Of a DNA stretch of 64,000 bases, positions 46,407 to 55,726 are shown piece after piece. Every line of letters begins with the position of its first letter. Positions within the stretch are counted from its first letter, which is position 1. This DNA is from an uncultured Tateyamaria sp. (GTDB lineage Bacteria; Pseudomonadota; Alphaproteobacteria; Rhodobacterales; Rhodobacteraceae). The stretch spans positions 1-64,000 of the forward strand of contig NZ_CANNES010000008.1 of the NCBI RefSeq assembly GCF_947503705.1. Reading direction: 5' to 3'. Below the pieces are notes generated by a model. That model worked only from the letters and a program-made list of their open reading frames with translations, was not told the origin of the DNA and searched no databases. A program made the translations under genes and the position numbers.

Positions 46407-49146
46407 ACCCTTCGTCTTCCTCGTCTCCCTGGTCTGCAATCCAAGCGACACTCACGACCTCTTCGTTTTTTCCGGTATTGAAAACTTTGACGCCGCCTGC
46501 ACTGCGCGAGCGGAAGCTGATACCGTCCACGGGCACGCGGATTGACTGGCCCTTGGATGTGGCAAGCATGATCTGGTCGTCCATTTCCACCGGGAAAGAG
46601 GCGATGATGTTGCCGGTCTGCATCCGCTTGTCCCAGGCCGTGACACCCATGCCGCCGCGTCCACGCAACGGATAATCGTGCGAGGAGGTTAATTTGCCAG
46701 CCCCTCCTGCCGTGATCGTCAAGATCAGGTTTTCGGCAGCAGACATTTCGGCATAGCGGTCCTGTGGCAGTGGCATATCCGCGTTGCCTTCGTCCTCGTC
46801 CGGCGCGGCGTCGGGATCGTCGGCAAGACCCGCCATGGCGCGGCGCATCTTGAGGTAGGCGGCCCGTTCGTCCGATGTGGCGTCAAAGTGCCGGATCACT
46901 GACATGGACACCACGCGGTTGTCCCCCGACAGTTTGATCCCGCGCACACCGGTGGAGTTGCGCGAGTTGAACACCCGCACATCATCGGCCCGAAAGCGGA
47001 TCGCCCGCCCGGAATTGGTGACGAGCATCACGTCATCATCATTGGCGGCAATGCGGGCGTTGATCAGTTTCCAACCCTCGCTGTCACCTTCGAATTTCAT
47101 CGCGATTTTACCGTTGGCTTTCACATTGGTGAAATCCGACAATTTGTTGCGTCGCACTGTGCCCCGATCGGTGGCAAAGACCACTTGCAGGTCGTCCCAG
47201 TCCTTTTCGTCGCGGTCCACGGGCATGATTGCCGCAATACTGACCCCAGGCGGTATCGGCAGGATGTTCACGATGGCCTTGCCCTTGGACGTCCGTCCCC
47301 CTTGCGGCAGACGCCAGGTCTTGAGCTTGTAGACCATGCCATCGGTGGTGAAGAACAAAAGCTGCGTGTGCGTGTTGGCAACAAAGAGGGTCGTGATCAC
47401 GTCCTCTTCTTTGGTCTGCATGCCGCTCACACCCTTGCCACCGCGCTTTTGGCTGCGGAAATCGGCCAGCGGCGTGCGTTTGATATAGCCGCCCGAGGTT
47501 ACGGTCACGACCATGTCCTCGCGTTCGATCAGGTCCTCGTCTTCCATATCGCCCGACCAGTCGACAATTTCAGTGCGGCGGGGGACGGCAAAAAGTTCCT
47601 TGGTTTCCGCCAACTCGTTGGCGATGATGCCCATGATCCGCTCGCGTGAGCCGAGGATTTCGAGATATTCCTTGATCTTGGCTGCCAGTTCTTCGAGCTC
47701 GTCGGTGACTTCTTTGACGCCAATCTGAGTCAAACGTTGCAGGCGCAGTTCAAGTATCGCCCGTGCTTGAGTTTCGCTGAGGTTATAGGTGCCGTCATCG
47801 TTGGCCGTGTGGGTCGGGTCGTCAATCAGCGCGATATATTGCAGGATGTCGCGGGCAGGCCAGCGGCGGGTCATCAGTTTGGTGCGTGCCTCGGCGGCGT
47901 CGGCGGACTGGCGGATGGTCGCAACAACTTCGTCGATATTGGTGACGGCGACGGCCAGGCCACACAGAACGTGGCTGCGCTCACGCGCTTTGCGCAACTC
48001 GTAGGCGGTACGCCGGGCCACGACGTCTTCGCGAAAGTCGATGAACGATGTCAGGAAGCGGCGCAGTGTTAGCTGCTCTGGGCGACCGCCATTCAGCGCC
48101 AGCATGTTGCACCCAAAAGAGGTTTGCATGGGTGTGAAGCGGAAGAGTTGGTTCAGCACGACCTCTGCCGTGGCGTCTCGCTTGAGTTCCACGACAACCC
48201 GCACGCCGTTACGGTCGGATTCGTCCTGAACGTGCGCGATACCTTCGATCTTTTTGTCGCGCGCGGCCTCTGCAATGCGCTCGATCATGGTAGCCTTGTT
48301 TACTTGATAAGGAATCTCATCAATAACAATGGCATAGCGGTCTTTCCTCAACTCCTCCACCCGCGTCTTGGAGCGGACGATGACTGAACCGCGACCCTCA
48401 AGGTAGGCTTTGCGCGCGCCGGACCGGCCCAGCATGATACCGCCAGTCGGGAAATCGGGTCCGGGCACATAGTCGATCAATTGTTCAGAGCTCAGATCCG
48501 GCTCTTCTATCAGGGCGAGGCAGGCATCGACGACTTCGCCCAGGTTGTGGGGCGGGATATTTGTGGCCATACCGACCGCAATGCCACCAGCGCCGTTGAC
48601 CAGCATATTGGGAAAGCGGGCGGGCAGGACGGTGGGTTCGCGGTCTTTGCCATCGTAATTGTCTTGGAAATCAACGGTTTCCTTGTCGATATCAGCCAAT
48701 AAAAAGGCCGCGGGCTTGTCCATCCGAACTTCGGTATAGCGCATTGCAGCGGCGTTATCCCCGTCCATCGACCCAAAGTTGCCCTGACCATCCAGCAAAG
48801 GCAGAGACATCGAAAAGTCCTGTGCCATGCGCACAAGCGCATCATAGATCGCGCTGTCGCCATGCGGGTGGTACTTACCCATCACATCACCCACTGGACG
48901 GGCGGATTTGCGGTAGGATTTGTCGTGGCTGTTGCCGGTCTCGTGCATTGCGTAAAGGATGCGCCGGTGGACGGGTTTCAGGCCGTCACGCAGGTCAGGA
49001 ATGGCGCGGCTGACGATGACGGACATCGCATAGTCCAGATAGGACGTGCGCATTTCATGCTCGATCGAGACGGTAGGGCCCTCATAGGCAGGACGCTCGG
49101 GCGGCATTTCATCATCGTTTTCAGGGGTTTGCGGCGTATCGTTCAT
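46405..49146 (-). CDS. gyrA: DNA gyrase subunit A
   Basis: A 913-residue subunit of the enzyme that introduces negative supercoils into DNA. The catalytic tyrosine is Y137 (AAMRYTEV). The quinolone-determining region [12 protein letters not shown] keeps S98 and D102, matching E. coli S83 and D87, so the sensitive form is present. The C-terminal beta-pinwheel has the GyrA-box QKRGGKG. It is slightly longer than E. coli GyrA because of an acidic insert near residue 800 ([15 protein letters not shown]) and an acidic tail (DQGDEEDEG). Confidence 0.98.
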   Translation of the reverse strand: MNDTPQTPENDDEMPPERPAYEGPTVSIEHEMRTSYLDYAMSVIVSRAIPDLRDGLKPVHRRILYAMHETGNSHDKSYRKSARPVGDVMGKYHPHGDSAIYDALVRMAQDFSMSLPLLDGQGNFGSMDGDNAAAMRYTEVRMDKPAAFLLADIDKETVDFQDNYDGKDREPTVLPARFPNMLVNGAGGIAVGMATNIPPHNLGEVVDACLALIEEPDLSSEQLIDYVPGPDFPTGGIMLGRSGARKAYLEGRGSVIVRSKTRVEELRKDRYAIVIDEIPYQVNKATMIERIAEAARDKKIEGIAHVQDESDRNGVRVVVELKRDATAEVVLNQLFRFTPMQTSFGCNMLALNGGRPEQLTLRRFLTSFIDFREDVVARRTAYELRKARERSHVLCGLAVAVTNIDEVVATIRQSADAAEARTKLMTRRWPARDILQYIALIDDPTHTANDDGTYNLSETQARAILELRLQRLTQIGVKEVTDELEELAAKIKEYLEILGSRERIMGIIANELAETKELFAVPRRTEIVDWSGDMEDEDLIEREDMVVTVTSGGYIKRTPLADFRSQKRGGKGVSGMQTKEEDVITTLFVANTHTQLLFFTTDGMVYKLKTWRLPQGGRTSKGKAIVNILPIPPGVSIAAIMPVDRDEKDWDDLQVVFATDRGTVRRNKLSDFTNVKANGKIAMKFEGDSEGWKLINARIAANDDDVMLVTNSGRAIRFRADDVRVFNSRNSTGVRGIKLSGDNRVVSMSVIRHFDATSDERAAYLKMRRAMAGLADDPDAAPDEDEGNADMPLPQDRYAEMSAAENLILTITAGGAGKLTSSHDYPLRGRGGMGVTAWDKRMQTGNIIASFPVEMDDQIMLATSKGQSIRVPVDGISFRSRSAGGVKVFNTGKNEEVVSVAWIADQGDEEDEG

Positions 49147-49169
49147 TCAGCGGACCTGATTTTTCTTGT

Positions 49170-49197
49170 TCTATATCTAGGGTGAAACAGCTAACAA
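49170..49197 (-). promoter_or_regulatory. Candidate gyrA promoter
   Basis: On the minus strand TTGTTA (49192-49197) and TATAGA (49170-49175) are 16 bases apart, placing transcription start about 15-20 bases before the gyrA start codon. The region is AT-rich against its surroundings. Confidence 0.4.
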
Positions 49198-49318
49198 AAA
49201 ACGAGATGTAGCGCAACGACAACTTGGATATAAGCGACGCAAGGGCGGATTCTTTGGGATACCGTTTTGCCGCACACGCATTCAGATGCGCGTCGTGCGT
49301 TCTGAGGGAAGGAATAAG

Positions 49319-50086
49319 ATGGCAAAGCTAGTGGAAGCGCTGGAAAAGGCGATCGTGAAGCTGCGGCGCAAGCGCGTGTCGCGCAGGCTGTTTGAGCGCA
49401 ATGGCGGAGAAGTGCGGTATGGGCCCTTCAAGGGCCTCAAGTTGAGCACTGGCGCGCATACATCTGCAGGCAATCTGGGAGCCAAAACCTGTGGCCTCTA
49501 CGAAGATGGCGTGATTGCCGAGATTATGTCCATGGGCCCTTATCAGGATGTGGTGAATTTCGGTGCGGGCGATGGGTATTTTTCACTCGGCGTTCTGGTT
49601 GCGGGCGTGGCTGAGCGGTCGATTTGTTTCGAACTGAATGCGACGGGCCGCGAGGTTGTGGAGCGCAATGCAAAGATTAATGGCCTGAGCGATCGAGTGC
49701 TGATCTTCGGTGCGGCTGATGATGAAACCGGCCCAACTCTGGCTGGCGTGGGCTTCGACCCGTCCCGCGCGCTTGTGCTGTGCGACATAGATGGCGGTGA
49801 GTTTCCGGTTCTGACGGAGAAGCTTCTGAGCGATCTGCAAGGCGCAATATTGATTGTGGAGTTGCACGACAAACTAATTGCGGGCGGGGAGAGCCTGCGC
49901 GAAGAGTTGATCAATCGGCTGCCCGATGGCGCTCAGCACCGCATTCTCAAGTCTGCGCCACCTGATTGGCGTGACATTCCCGAGATCGAAGAGATGACCG
50001 ATTACGACCGCGCGCTGGCGTCCACAGATGGCCGAAAGTTGTTGGGTGAATGGTTAATCGTAACATATGAAGACCCCGGTGTTTAA
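49319..50086 (+). CDS. Methyltransferase-like protein (FkbM/class I Rossmann type)
   Basis: A 255-residue protein with a SAM-binding-like motif I, DVVNFGAGDGYFSLG near residue 74, followed by an acidic strand end (SICFELNATG) and CDIDGGEFPVL in the motif IV position. This is the layout of FkbM-type and related class I methyltransferases. The N-terminal 40 residues are basic and helical. Substrate unknown; in such families it is often a sugar or polysaccharide hydroxyl. The ATG at 49319 has AAGGA upstream. Next to gyrA and the radical-SAM gene, neither of which suggests a pathway. Confidence 0.65.
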   Translation: MAKLVEALEKAIVKLRRKRVSRRLFERNGGEVRYGPFKGLKLSTGAHTSAGNLGAKTCGLYEDGVIAEIMSMGPYQDVVNFGAGDGYFSLGVLVAGVAERSICFELNATGREVVERNAKINGLSDRVLIFGAADDETGPTLAGVGFDPSRALVLCDIDGGEFPVLTEKLLSDLQGAILIVELHDKLIAGGESLREELINRLPDGAQHRILKSAPPDWRDIPEIEEMTDYDRALASTDGRKLLGEWLIVTYEDPGV

Positions 50087-50122
50087 CGTCGGCCGTGTCA
50101 TTTTGTCTGCTATGGTGGGCAG

Positions 50123-51082
50123 TCAGGCGGAACAGCTGGCCCCGCCCAGCACGCAGAACTTGGCGCAGTGTGGGTGATTGAGCGCAACATCTCGCTCTGC
50201 CTCCGCCAAGGTCGTGCCCATTTCAAATTGCGGATCATAAGGCAACAAGGTGCAAGCCAGCACGGCTGGTGATGCAGTTCCTTTGCGCTTTACCACCATC
50301 CGCGATGACGCGCACATGACCGCATCAGGATGTTTGTTCAAGATCGACCAGCAAGCCGTTGTAATTTCTGGAACTTCCACCCCTGCATCCATTTCTGGGA
50401 ACAGAACAGTGCTTCCGGGATGCATGGGATCAATATCCCACCCATGGGTTGCGTAAAGCGCGCCATATCCGGCACGCGCTTCGTTTTCGCTCTCTGCCAT
50501 TTCGATGCGGCCTGCCACTGCAAGCTTCGCCCCGATGGACGCAAGCCAATTGATACCGCGTAGCGTCTTGTCAAAAGCACCCACTCCGCGTTCCGCGTCA
50601 TGAATATGCGGTTTGTAGTGATCGACGCTAATCCTCAGCGTCAGCTTTTCGCCATATCGGGCCACCAAATCGGCCAGCCCATTTTTAACCGACGGGCGCA
50701 TCATCGGCGCCATTGCGTTGGTTAGGATCAAAACGTCATAGCCGCGCGCCAAGGCGAGTTCGGCCATCGCGTTCATCTGCGGATTCATGAACGGCTCGCC
50801 GCCCGTAAAGGCAATCTCGCGCACGCCCCAATTACGGGCCTCAAGTTCGTCCAGATAGGGGCGGACATCCTCAACGCCGATATAGACCAGCGCGTCATTG
50901 GTCGGCGAGCTTTCGATATAGCAGTTGGTGCAGGTGATGTTGCACAGCGTGCCGGTGTTGAACCACAGCGTTTCGGGGTTGGTCAGCGACACTTTCGCCC
51001 GTGGCTCGCCCTTGGCCGTGATTTCGGGGTCTTTGAACTTGCCCAGATTGGCGAGGTCGAGGTCTTTCATGGGGCCGTCCAT
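50123..51082 (-). CDS. Radical SAM protein with C-terminal cysteine cluster
   Basis: A protein of about 319 residues with the radical-SAM CxxxCxxC motif at C47, C51 and C54 (CNITCTNC), the GGE motif in AFTGGEPFMNP, and a C-terminal region with at least six cysteines ending HCAKFCVLGGASCSA. That tail resembles a SPASM or twitch auxiliary-cluster domain as used in peptide and small-molecule maturation. I cannot name the substrate. No small precursor-peptide gene is obvious beside it. Starts at 51082 (MDGPMKDLD) or 51070 are both possible; the frame upstream is not protein-like. Confidence 0.8.
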   Translation of the reverse strand: MDGPMKDLDLANLGKFKDPEITAKGEPRAKVSLTNPETLWFNTGTLCNITCTNCYIESSPTNDALVYIGVEDVRPYLDELEARNWGVREIAFTGGEPFMNPQMNAMAELALARGYDVLILTNAMAPMMRPSVKNGLADLVARYGEKLTLRISVDHYKPHIHDAERGVGAFDKTLRGINWLASIGAKLAVAGRIEMAESENEARAGYGALYATHGWDIDPMHPGSTVLFPEMDAGVEVPEITTACWSILNKHPDAVMCASSRMVVKRKGTASPAVLACTLLPYDPQFEMGTTLAEAERDVALNHPHCAKFCVLGGASCSA

Positions 51083-51253
51083 CGTTGTTGTCCCGTGTTT
51101 GCCACAGGTAATGGGCGGATGCAAAAGAGGAAACCCGTTCGTGACGGCCTGACAGGTTTGTGATATTGCGCCGCTGCGTTGGCATTTGTGCGCCCGGGGG
51201 TGCTGCAATGCTGCACCTGCACAGTCGCTGTTGTATGCTGGTGTCGATCTGCT

Positions 51254-51271
51254 AATGTTTGCGCAAACATT
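51254..51271. promoter_or_regulatory. Perfect 18-base palindrome before zwf, candidate operator
   Basis: AATGTTTGCGCAAACATT is a perfect palindrome with central CG, ending 20 bases before the zwf start codon. This form (TGTTTGCGCAAACA core) is typical of LacI/GalR-family operators, and its position would block transcription or initiation of zwf-pgl-pgi. It is followed by T residues, but a stem with a GCGC loop so close to the start is more likely an operator than a terminator. Confidence 0.55.
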
Positions 51272-51291
51272 TTTTGGCAAGGAGCAGGCCC

Positions 51292-52740
51292 ATGGTGTCG
51301 CGCGTCATACCTGTAGAGAACTTCGACCTGGTGATTTTCGGCGGCACGGGCGACCTGGCCCGGCGCAAGATTTTGCCCGGCCTTTTCCGCCGCTTTTGCG
51401 CAGGCCAGATGCCGCCAGAGGCGCGTGTCATCGGTGCTGCACGGGCTGACATGGACAGTGCGGGATACCGTGATTTCGTGGCTGAGGCCGTGCGCGAGTT
51501 TGGTGGCGATCGAGCCTTTGAAGATGGGACGCTGGCAGGTTTCCTTGAGCGGATGCACTATGTGCCCATTGATGCGCGCGGCGAAAACGGCTGGCGTGAA
51601 CTGGTCGCCTTGATCCGTCCCGATGTCGTCCATGCATTCTATTTCTCTGTGGCACCGGGACTTTTTGGTGATTTGGCCGAGCGGCTGAATGTTCACGGGC
51701 TGACCAATGATGCCAGTCGGATTGTGGTCGAAAAACCCTTTGGCCGCGATCTGGAAACGGCTCGCGCCCTGAACCGTGATCTGGCGGCCTATTTCGACGA
51801 AAGCCAGATTTACCGCATTGACCACTACCTAGGCAAAGAGACTGTGCAAAACCTGATGGCGGTGCGCTTTGGCAACATGCTGTTTGAACCGCTGTGGAAC
51901 AGCCAATATGTCGACCACATCCAGATTACAGTAGCTGAGACCGTCGGTGTGGGCGGGCGCGGTGAGTATTATGACAAGTCCGGCGCAATGCGCGACATGG
52001 TGCAGAATCACCTGATGCAGCTATTGTGCCTCATCGCGATGGAGCCGCCTTCGAAGTTTGACCCAGATGCGGTGCGCGACGAAAAGCTCAAGGTGATCCG
52101 TGCCCTTGATCCAATGGACCCGCATCACATCGTGCGCGGCCAATATGATGCGGGCGACGACGGCCCAGATTATCGTACTGCCGTCGGTGATCCGCGCTCG
52201 CGCACCGAAAGCTATATCGCGATGAAAGTTGGCGTGTCGAACTGGCGGTGGGCGGGCACGCCATTTTACCTGCGCACCGGCAAACGCCTCAAGGCGCGCA
52301 GCAGTGAGATCACCGTTGTCTTCAAAGCCCTCAATCACTCCATCTTTGGCGAGCAAGAGGACCACCGCAATGTGCTGTCGATCCGGTTGCAGCCGAACGA
52401 GGGGATCACACTGGGCGTGACAATCAAAGAGCCTGGTCCGGGGGGGATGCGCCTGATTGACGTACCCTTGGACATGTCCTTTGCCGATGCCATTGGTGAA
52501 AATGGAGACCAGACAGATGCCTATGAACGCCTGATCATGGATGTGATCCGCGGCAACCAGACCTTGTTCATGCGTGGTGACGAGGTTGAGGCGGCCTGGG
52601 CCTGGACCGATCCGATCATCCAGGGTTGGGAAGCACGCGGCGACGTGCCAAAAGTCTATGAAAGCGGCAGCGAGGGCCCGGTGGATGCGGTGCAGCTTCT
52701 GGCCCGCGACACACGCGTCTGGCGAAAGGTAGCCCCATGA
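51292..52740 (+). CDS. zwf: Glucose-6-phosphate 1-dehydrogenase
   Basis: A 482-residue enzyme oxidising glucose 6-phosphate to 6-phosphogluconolactone with NADP, the first step of the Entner-Doudoroff and pentose phosphate routes. The cofactor loop GGTGDLARRK is at 17-26, the substrate motif RIDHYLGKE at 175-183. The ATG at 51292 follows AAGGAG at an ideal distance. Its stop overlaps the pgl start as ATGA, and pgi follows, so the three form one operon under the palindrome at 51254. Confidence 0.97.
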   Translation: MVSRVIPVENFDLVIFGGTGDLARRKILPGLFRRFCAGQMPPEARVIGAARADMDSAGYRDFVAEAVREFGGDRAFEDGTLAGFLERMHYVPIDARGENGWRELVALIRPDVVHAFYFSVAPGLFGDLAERLNVHGLTNDASRIVVEKPFGRDLETARALNRDLAAYFDESQIYRIDHYLGKETVQNLMAVRFGNMLFEPLWNSQYVDHIQITVAETVGVGGRGEYYDKSGAMRDMVQNHLMQLLCLIAMEPPSKFDPDAVRDEKLKVIRALDPMDPHHIVRGQYDAGDDGPDYRTAVGDPRSRTESYIAMKVGVSNWRWAGTPFYLRTGKRLKARSSEITVVFKALNHSIFGEQEDHRNVLSIRLQPNEGITLGVTIKEPGPGGMRLIDVPLDMSFADAIGENGDQTDAYERLIMDVIRGNQTLFMRGDEVEAAWAWTDPIIQGWEARGDVPKVYESGSEGPVDAVQLLARDTRVWRKVAP

Positions 52741-53405
52741 CACTGACCGAATATGCAGACCGCGAGATGCTGGCCATTGATCTGGCCAACGTACTCGCCG
52801 GGGACCTTAAAAATTGCCTTCTGGTGCATCCCTGGGCGTCTTTTGTCGTGCCGGGCGGCACAACGCCTGGCCCCATATTCGATGGTCTGTGCGCCGCTGA
52901 TCTAGAGTGGGACCGGGTCCATGTGATGCTGAGTGACGAACGCTGGGTGCCCGAAGATCATGAAAGGTCCAATGCCGGCTTGCTCAAAGAGCGGCTGTTC
53001 GTGAACCGGGCTGCATCCGCACGATTTGTTCCGTTTCATATGGAAGGCGAGACGCCCGAAACGGCAGCGCCCTTGTTGTCGGCCAAGCTGGCTGATGAAA
53101 TGCCCATTTCGCTCTTGCTGTTGGGCATGGGGGCCGACATGCACACCGCTTCGCTGTTTCCGGGTGCGACGGATCTGGCGGCAATGCTGGCCGATGATGC
53201 GCCTTTGGTTGTGCCGGTATCCGTGGCAGGGCAGGAGCCTCGGATTTCGTTCAGCGGCCCGGCGCTTGCCGGGGCAATGGCCAAACATCTGGTGATTTTT
53301 GGACAGGAAAAACGCGAGGCCCTTGAGCGGGCCCGCACGCTCGATCCCCAAGAGGCGCCTATCGCGGCGGTCCTCGACGGAATGACAGTACACTGGGCGG
53401 AGTAA
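52737..53405 (+). CDS. pgl: 6-phosphogluconolactonase
   Basis: A 222-residue enzyme of the DevB/SOL family that hydrolyses 6-phosphogluconolactone. Family segments seen are [15 protein letters not shown] near residue 40, [19 protein letters not shown] near 62, and [18 protein letters not shown] near 125. It overlaps zwf by 4 bases and is followed 5 bases later by pgi, completing the oxidative branch entry. Confidence 0.95.
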   Translation: MTLTEYADREMLAIDLANVLAGDLKNCLLVHPWASFVVPGGTTPGPIFDGLCAADLEWDRVHVMLSDERWVPEDHERSNAGLLKERLFVNRAASARFVPFHMEGETPETAAPLLSAKLADEMPISLLLLGMGADMHTASLFPGATDLAAMLADDAPLVVPVSVAGQEPRISFSGPALAGAMAKHLVIFGQEKREALERARTLDPQEAPIAAVLDGMTVHWAE

Positions 53406-53410
53406 GATCG

Positions 53411-54988
53411 ATGTGGAACGACTTGAAGGCGCTGCACAGCGCAACACAGGATCGCGCGATACTGGATCTGTTTGACGATACGCGTGCCTATGATTTCGCG
53501 GTCGAGACGCAGCATATGCGCTTCGACTATGCCAAGACAAATATCGATGCAGACACGCGTGCGGCCCTTTTGGCCCTGGCGGACACCGCAGGTGTTACCG
53601 CGCGCCGCGACGCCATGTTTGCCGGTGCCGAGATCAATGAAACCGAAGGGCGGGCGGTCTTGCACACGGCACTGCGCAACCTTGATGGCGGTCCCGTCAT
53701 GGTCGATGGCCAGGACGTGATGCCCCCGCTTCTGGAAACGCTTGACCGGATGGCGACCTATGCAGATGAGGTGCGCGGCAGCGACATCACGGATGTCATC
53801 AATATCGGTATCGGCGGGTCCGACCTGGGTCCGGCCATGGCCGTCCAAGCGCTGTCACCCTATCACGACGGCCCGCGCGTGCATTTTGTGTCCAATGTGG
53901 ACGGGGCGCACATCGCCGACGTTCTGCGCGGACTGAATGCCAAAACGACACTTGTGATCGTCGCCTCAAAAACCTTTACCACGATCGAAACCATGACCAA
54001 TGCCCGCACAGCACGGGCCTGGATGATGGATCATGGCGGGGACGCAGGTGCACAGTTTGCGGCGCTCTCGACGAGCCTGGAAAAGACCGCCGATTTTGGC
54101 ATTCCAGAAAGCCGTGTGTTCGGCTTCGAGGATTGGGTTGGCGGGCGATATTCGATGTGGGGGCCCATTGGTCTGAGCCTGATGATTGCCATCGGCCCGG
54201 ATGCCTTCCGCGCCTTTTTGCGTGGCGGTCAGGATATGGATCGCCATTTCAGCATCGCTGAAGGGGCCGAGAATATGCCGCTGATGCTGGCGCTTGTGGG
54301 CATGTGGCACCGGCAGGTTTGCGGCTATGCCACGCGCGCGGTGTTGCCTTATGATCAGCGCCTCGGCCAACTGCCTGCCTACTTGCAACAGCTTGAGATG
54401 GAATCAAATGGCAAATCGGTCGGTATGGATGGCTTGCCCCTGGACGTCGACAGTGGCCCGGTGGTCTGGGGCGCACCCGGCACCAATGGCCAGCACGCGT
54501 TTTACCAACTGATCCATCAGGGCACGTCCGTCATCCCCTGTGAATTCATGGTGGCGGCCGAAGGGCACGAGCCCGAACTGGCCCATCACCACACCCTGCT
54601 GATGGCCAATTGCCTGGCACAATCCGAAGCGTTGATGCGGGGCCGGTCGCTGGACGAGGCGCGCGCCAAGGTGGCGGGACAGTTTGATGGCGACGAGTTG
54701 GAGCGCCAGGCGGCGCACCGCGTCTTTGCAGGCAATCGCCCGTCGACCACGCTGGTCTATCCCAAGCTTGATCCTTTTACACTGGGCCAGATCATTGCGC
54801 TTTATGAACATCGGGTTTTTGTCGAAGGCGTGATCCTGGGCATCAATTCCTACGATCAATGGGGCGTCGAGTTGGGCAAGGAGTTGGCCACGGCCTTGCA
54901 GCCGATCATCGAAGGCACGGCCCCGGCAGAGGGTAAGGACGGGTCGACACAGAGCCTTGTCGCCTATCTGCACCGGCATCGCGGGTAG
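53411..54988 (+). CDS. pgi: Glucose-6-phosphate isomerase
   Basis: A 525-residue enzyme interconverting glucose 6-phosphate and fructose 6-phosphate. Signatures are [14 protein letters not shown] near residue 135, [15 protein letters not shown] near 183, the phosphate-binding region [12 protein letters not shown] near 240, and a C-terminal [22 protein letters not shown] type ending. Together with zwf and pgl it lets fructose 6-phosphate be recycled into the Entner-Doudoroff route, a common marine Rhodobacteraceae arrangement. Confidence 0.96.
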   Translation: MWNDLKALHSATQDRAILDLFDDTRAYDFAVETQHMRFDYAKTNIDADTRAALLALADTAGVTARRDAMFAGAEINETEGRAVLHTALRNLDGGPVMVDGQDVMPPLLETLDRMATYADEVRGSDITDVINIGIGGSDLGPAMAVQALSPYHDGPRVHFVSNVDGAHIADVLRGLNAKTTLVIVASKTFTTIETMTNARTARAWMMDHGGDAGAQFAALSTSLEKTADFGIPESRVFGFEDWVGGRYSMWGPIGLSLMIAIGPDAFRAFLRGGQDMDRHFSIAEGAENMPLMLALVGMWHRQVCGYATRAVLPYDQRLGQLPAYLQQLEMESNGKSVGMDGLPLDVDSGPVVWGAPGTNGQHAFYQLIHQGTSVIPCEFMVAAEGHEPELAHHHTLLMANCLAQSEALMRGRSLDEARAKVAGQFDGDELERQAAHRVFAGNRPSTTLVYPKLDPFTLGQIIALYEHRVFVEGVILGINSYDQWGVELGKELATALQPIIEGTAPAEGKDGSTQSLVAYLHRHRG

Positions 54989-55037
54989 GGTTTTTGGGAA
55001 ATGAACGCTTTTCGGCGCACGTGATGTTTTGCATCCG

Positions 55038-55095
55038 CCTCCGGCAGCTGCGTTTTTGCCCATGGCGGGGATATTCTGGGGGCCAAAAGAACGGA
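55038..55095 (+). repeat. Degenerate TATTT-type element after pgi
   Basis: GCCTCCGGCAGCTGCG, then a second GC block ending GGCGGGGATATTCTGG and GGCCAAAAGAACGG, resemble the repeat family with an insertion. A still weaker copy may overlap the pgi stop at about 54978-55006 (GGGTTTTTGGGAAATGAACG). It fills most of the 117-base gap between the convergent pgi and thioesterase genes. Confidence 0.35.
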
Positions 55096-55105
55096 TCGGG
55101 GCGGT

Positions 55106-55660
55106 TCACTCAGGTCTGGTTGCACCGTCGCGGATCAGCTTGTTTTTGATCTCAGTTGGGATCGACTTGCGCGTATGGCCGTCCTGTTCCAGCAATACCA
55201 TTATACAGGTAAAGCTGGCGCGCAGTGTGCCGCCTGACCAGATGTCCTGATGCAGGGTCATGGACGTTGTGCGGAATGCGGTGCATGTGCAGGTGGTTAT
55301 ATAAACCTCGCCTCGCACCATTTCAGCGTGATAGCGCACCTCGCCTGAGCGGATCACGATCCTGGGGCTATTGGGATCACCGATGATCCCGATCCCATAG
55401 CGTTCAATGAATGCAATCCGCAGCCGTTCGAACCAGACGAAATAGACCACGTTGTTCACATGGTTCAGCGCGTCCAGTTCGTCATGATGCACTTGGCCAG
55501 CCATCGCAACAGGCGCCGCTTTCGGCAATCCAGCGGCCTGTTGCTGGGCGGCGGTCAGGTCAGTGTGCAATGGCAACGTCATGGAATGATGGCTATGCCG
55601 CGCGGCTTTGGCTTGCAAGCCTTGCCGTGCCCGGTCAAATTGATCAGCAAGGGAGGACAT
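55106..55660 (-). CDS. Acyl-CoA thioesterase, hot-dog fold (4HBT family)
   Basis: A protein of about 184 residues with a single hot-dog thioesterase domain (about 65-170). The 4HBT catalytic-region sequence appears as VHHDELDALNHVNNVVYFVWFERLR, here seen in pieces VHHDELDALNHVNN and YFVWFERLR, in which the Asp before LNHVNN is the usual nucleophile or base. It hydrolyses acyl-CoA thioesters. The start is uncertain between 55696, 55660 and 55582, none with a strong ribosome-binding site. It diverges from an acyl-CoA ligase, its natural functional opposite. Confidence 0.85.
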   Translation of the reverse strand: MSSLADQFDRARQGLQAKAARHSHHSMTLPLHTDLTAAQQQAAGLPKAAPVAMAGQVHHDELDALNHVNNVVYFVWFERLRIAFIERYGIGIIGDPNSPRIVIRSGEVRYHAEMVRGEVYITTCTCTAFRTTSMTLHQDIWSGGTLRASFTCIMVLLEQDGHTRKSIPTEIKNKLIRDGATRPE

Positions 55661-55726
55661 GGGGCCGGTGCCATCGCGTATGAGCCATAAAACCATGCCT
55701 CACAGACCAGCGCGAGGAGGGGCCCC

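Noticed and set aside
51254-51276. Palindrome before zwf read as an intrinsic terminator
   Set aside because: It is followed by T residues, but it lies 20 bases before the start of zwf with no gene in front on that strand; an operator fits better.
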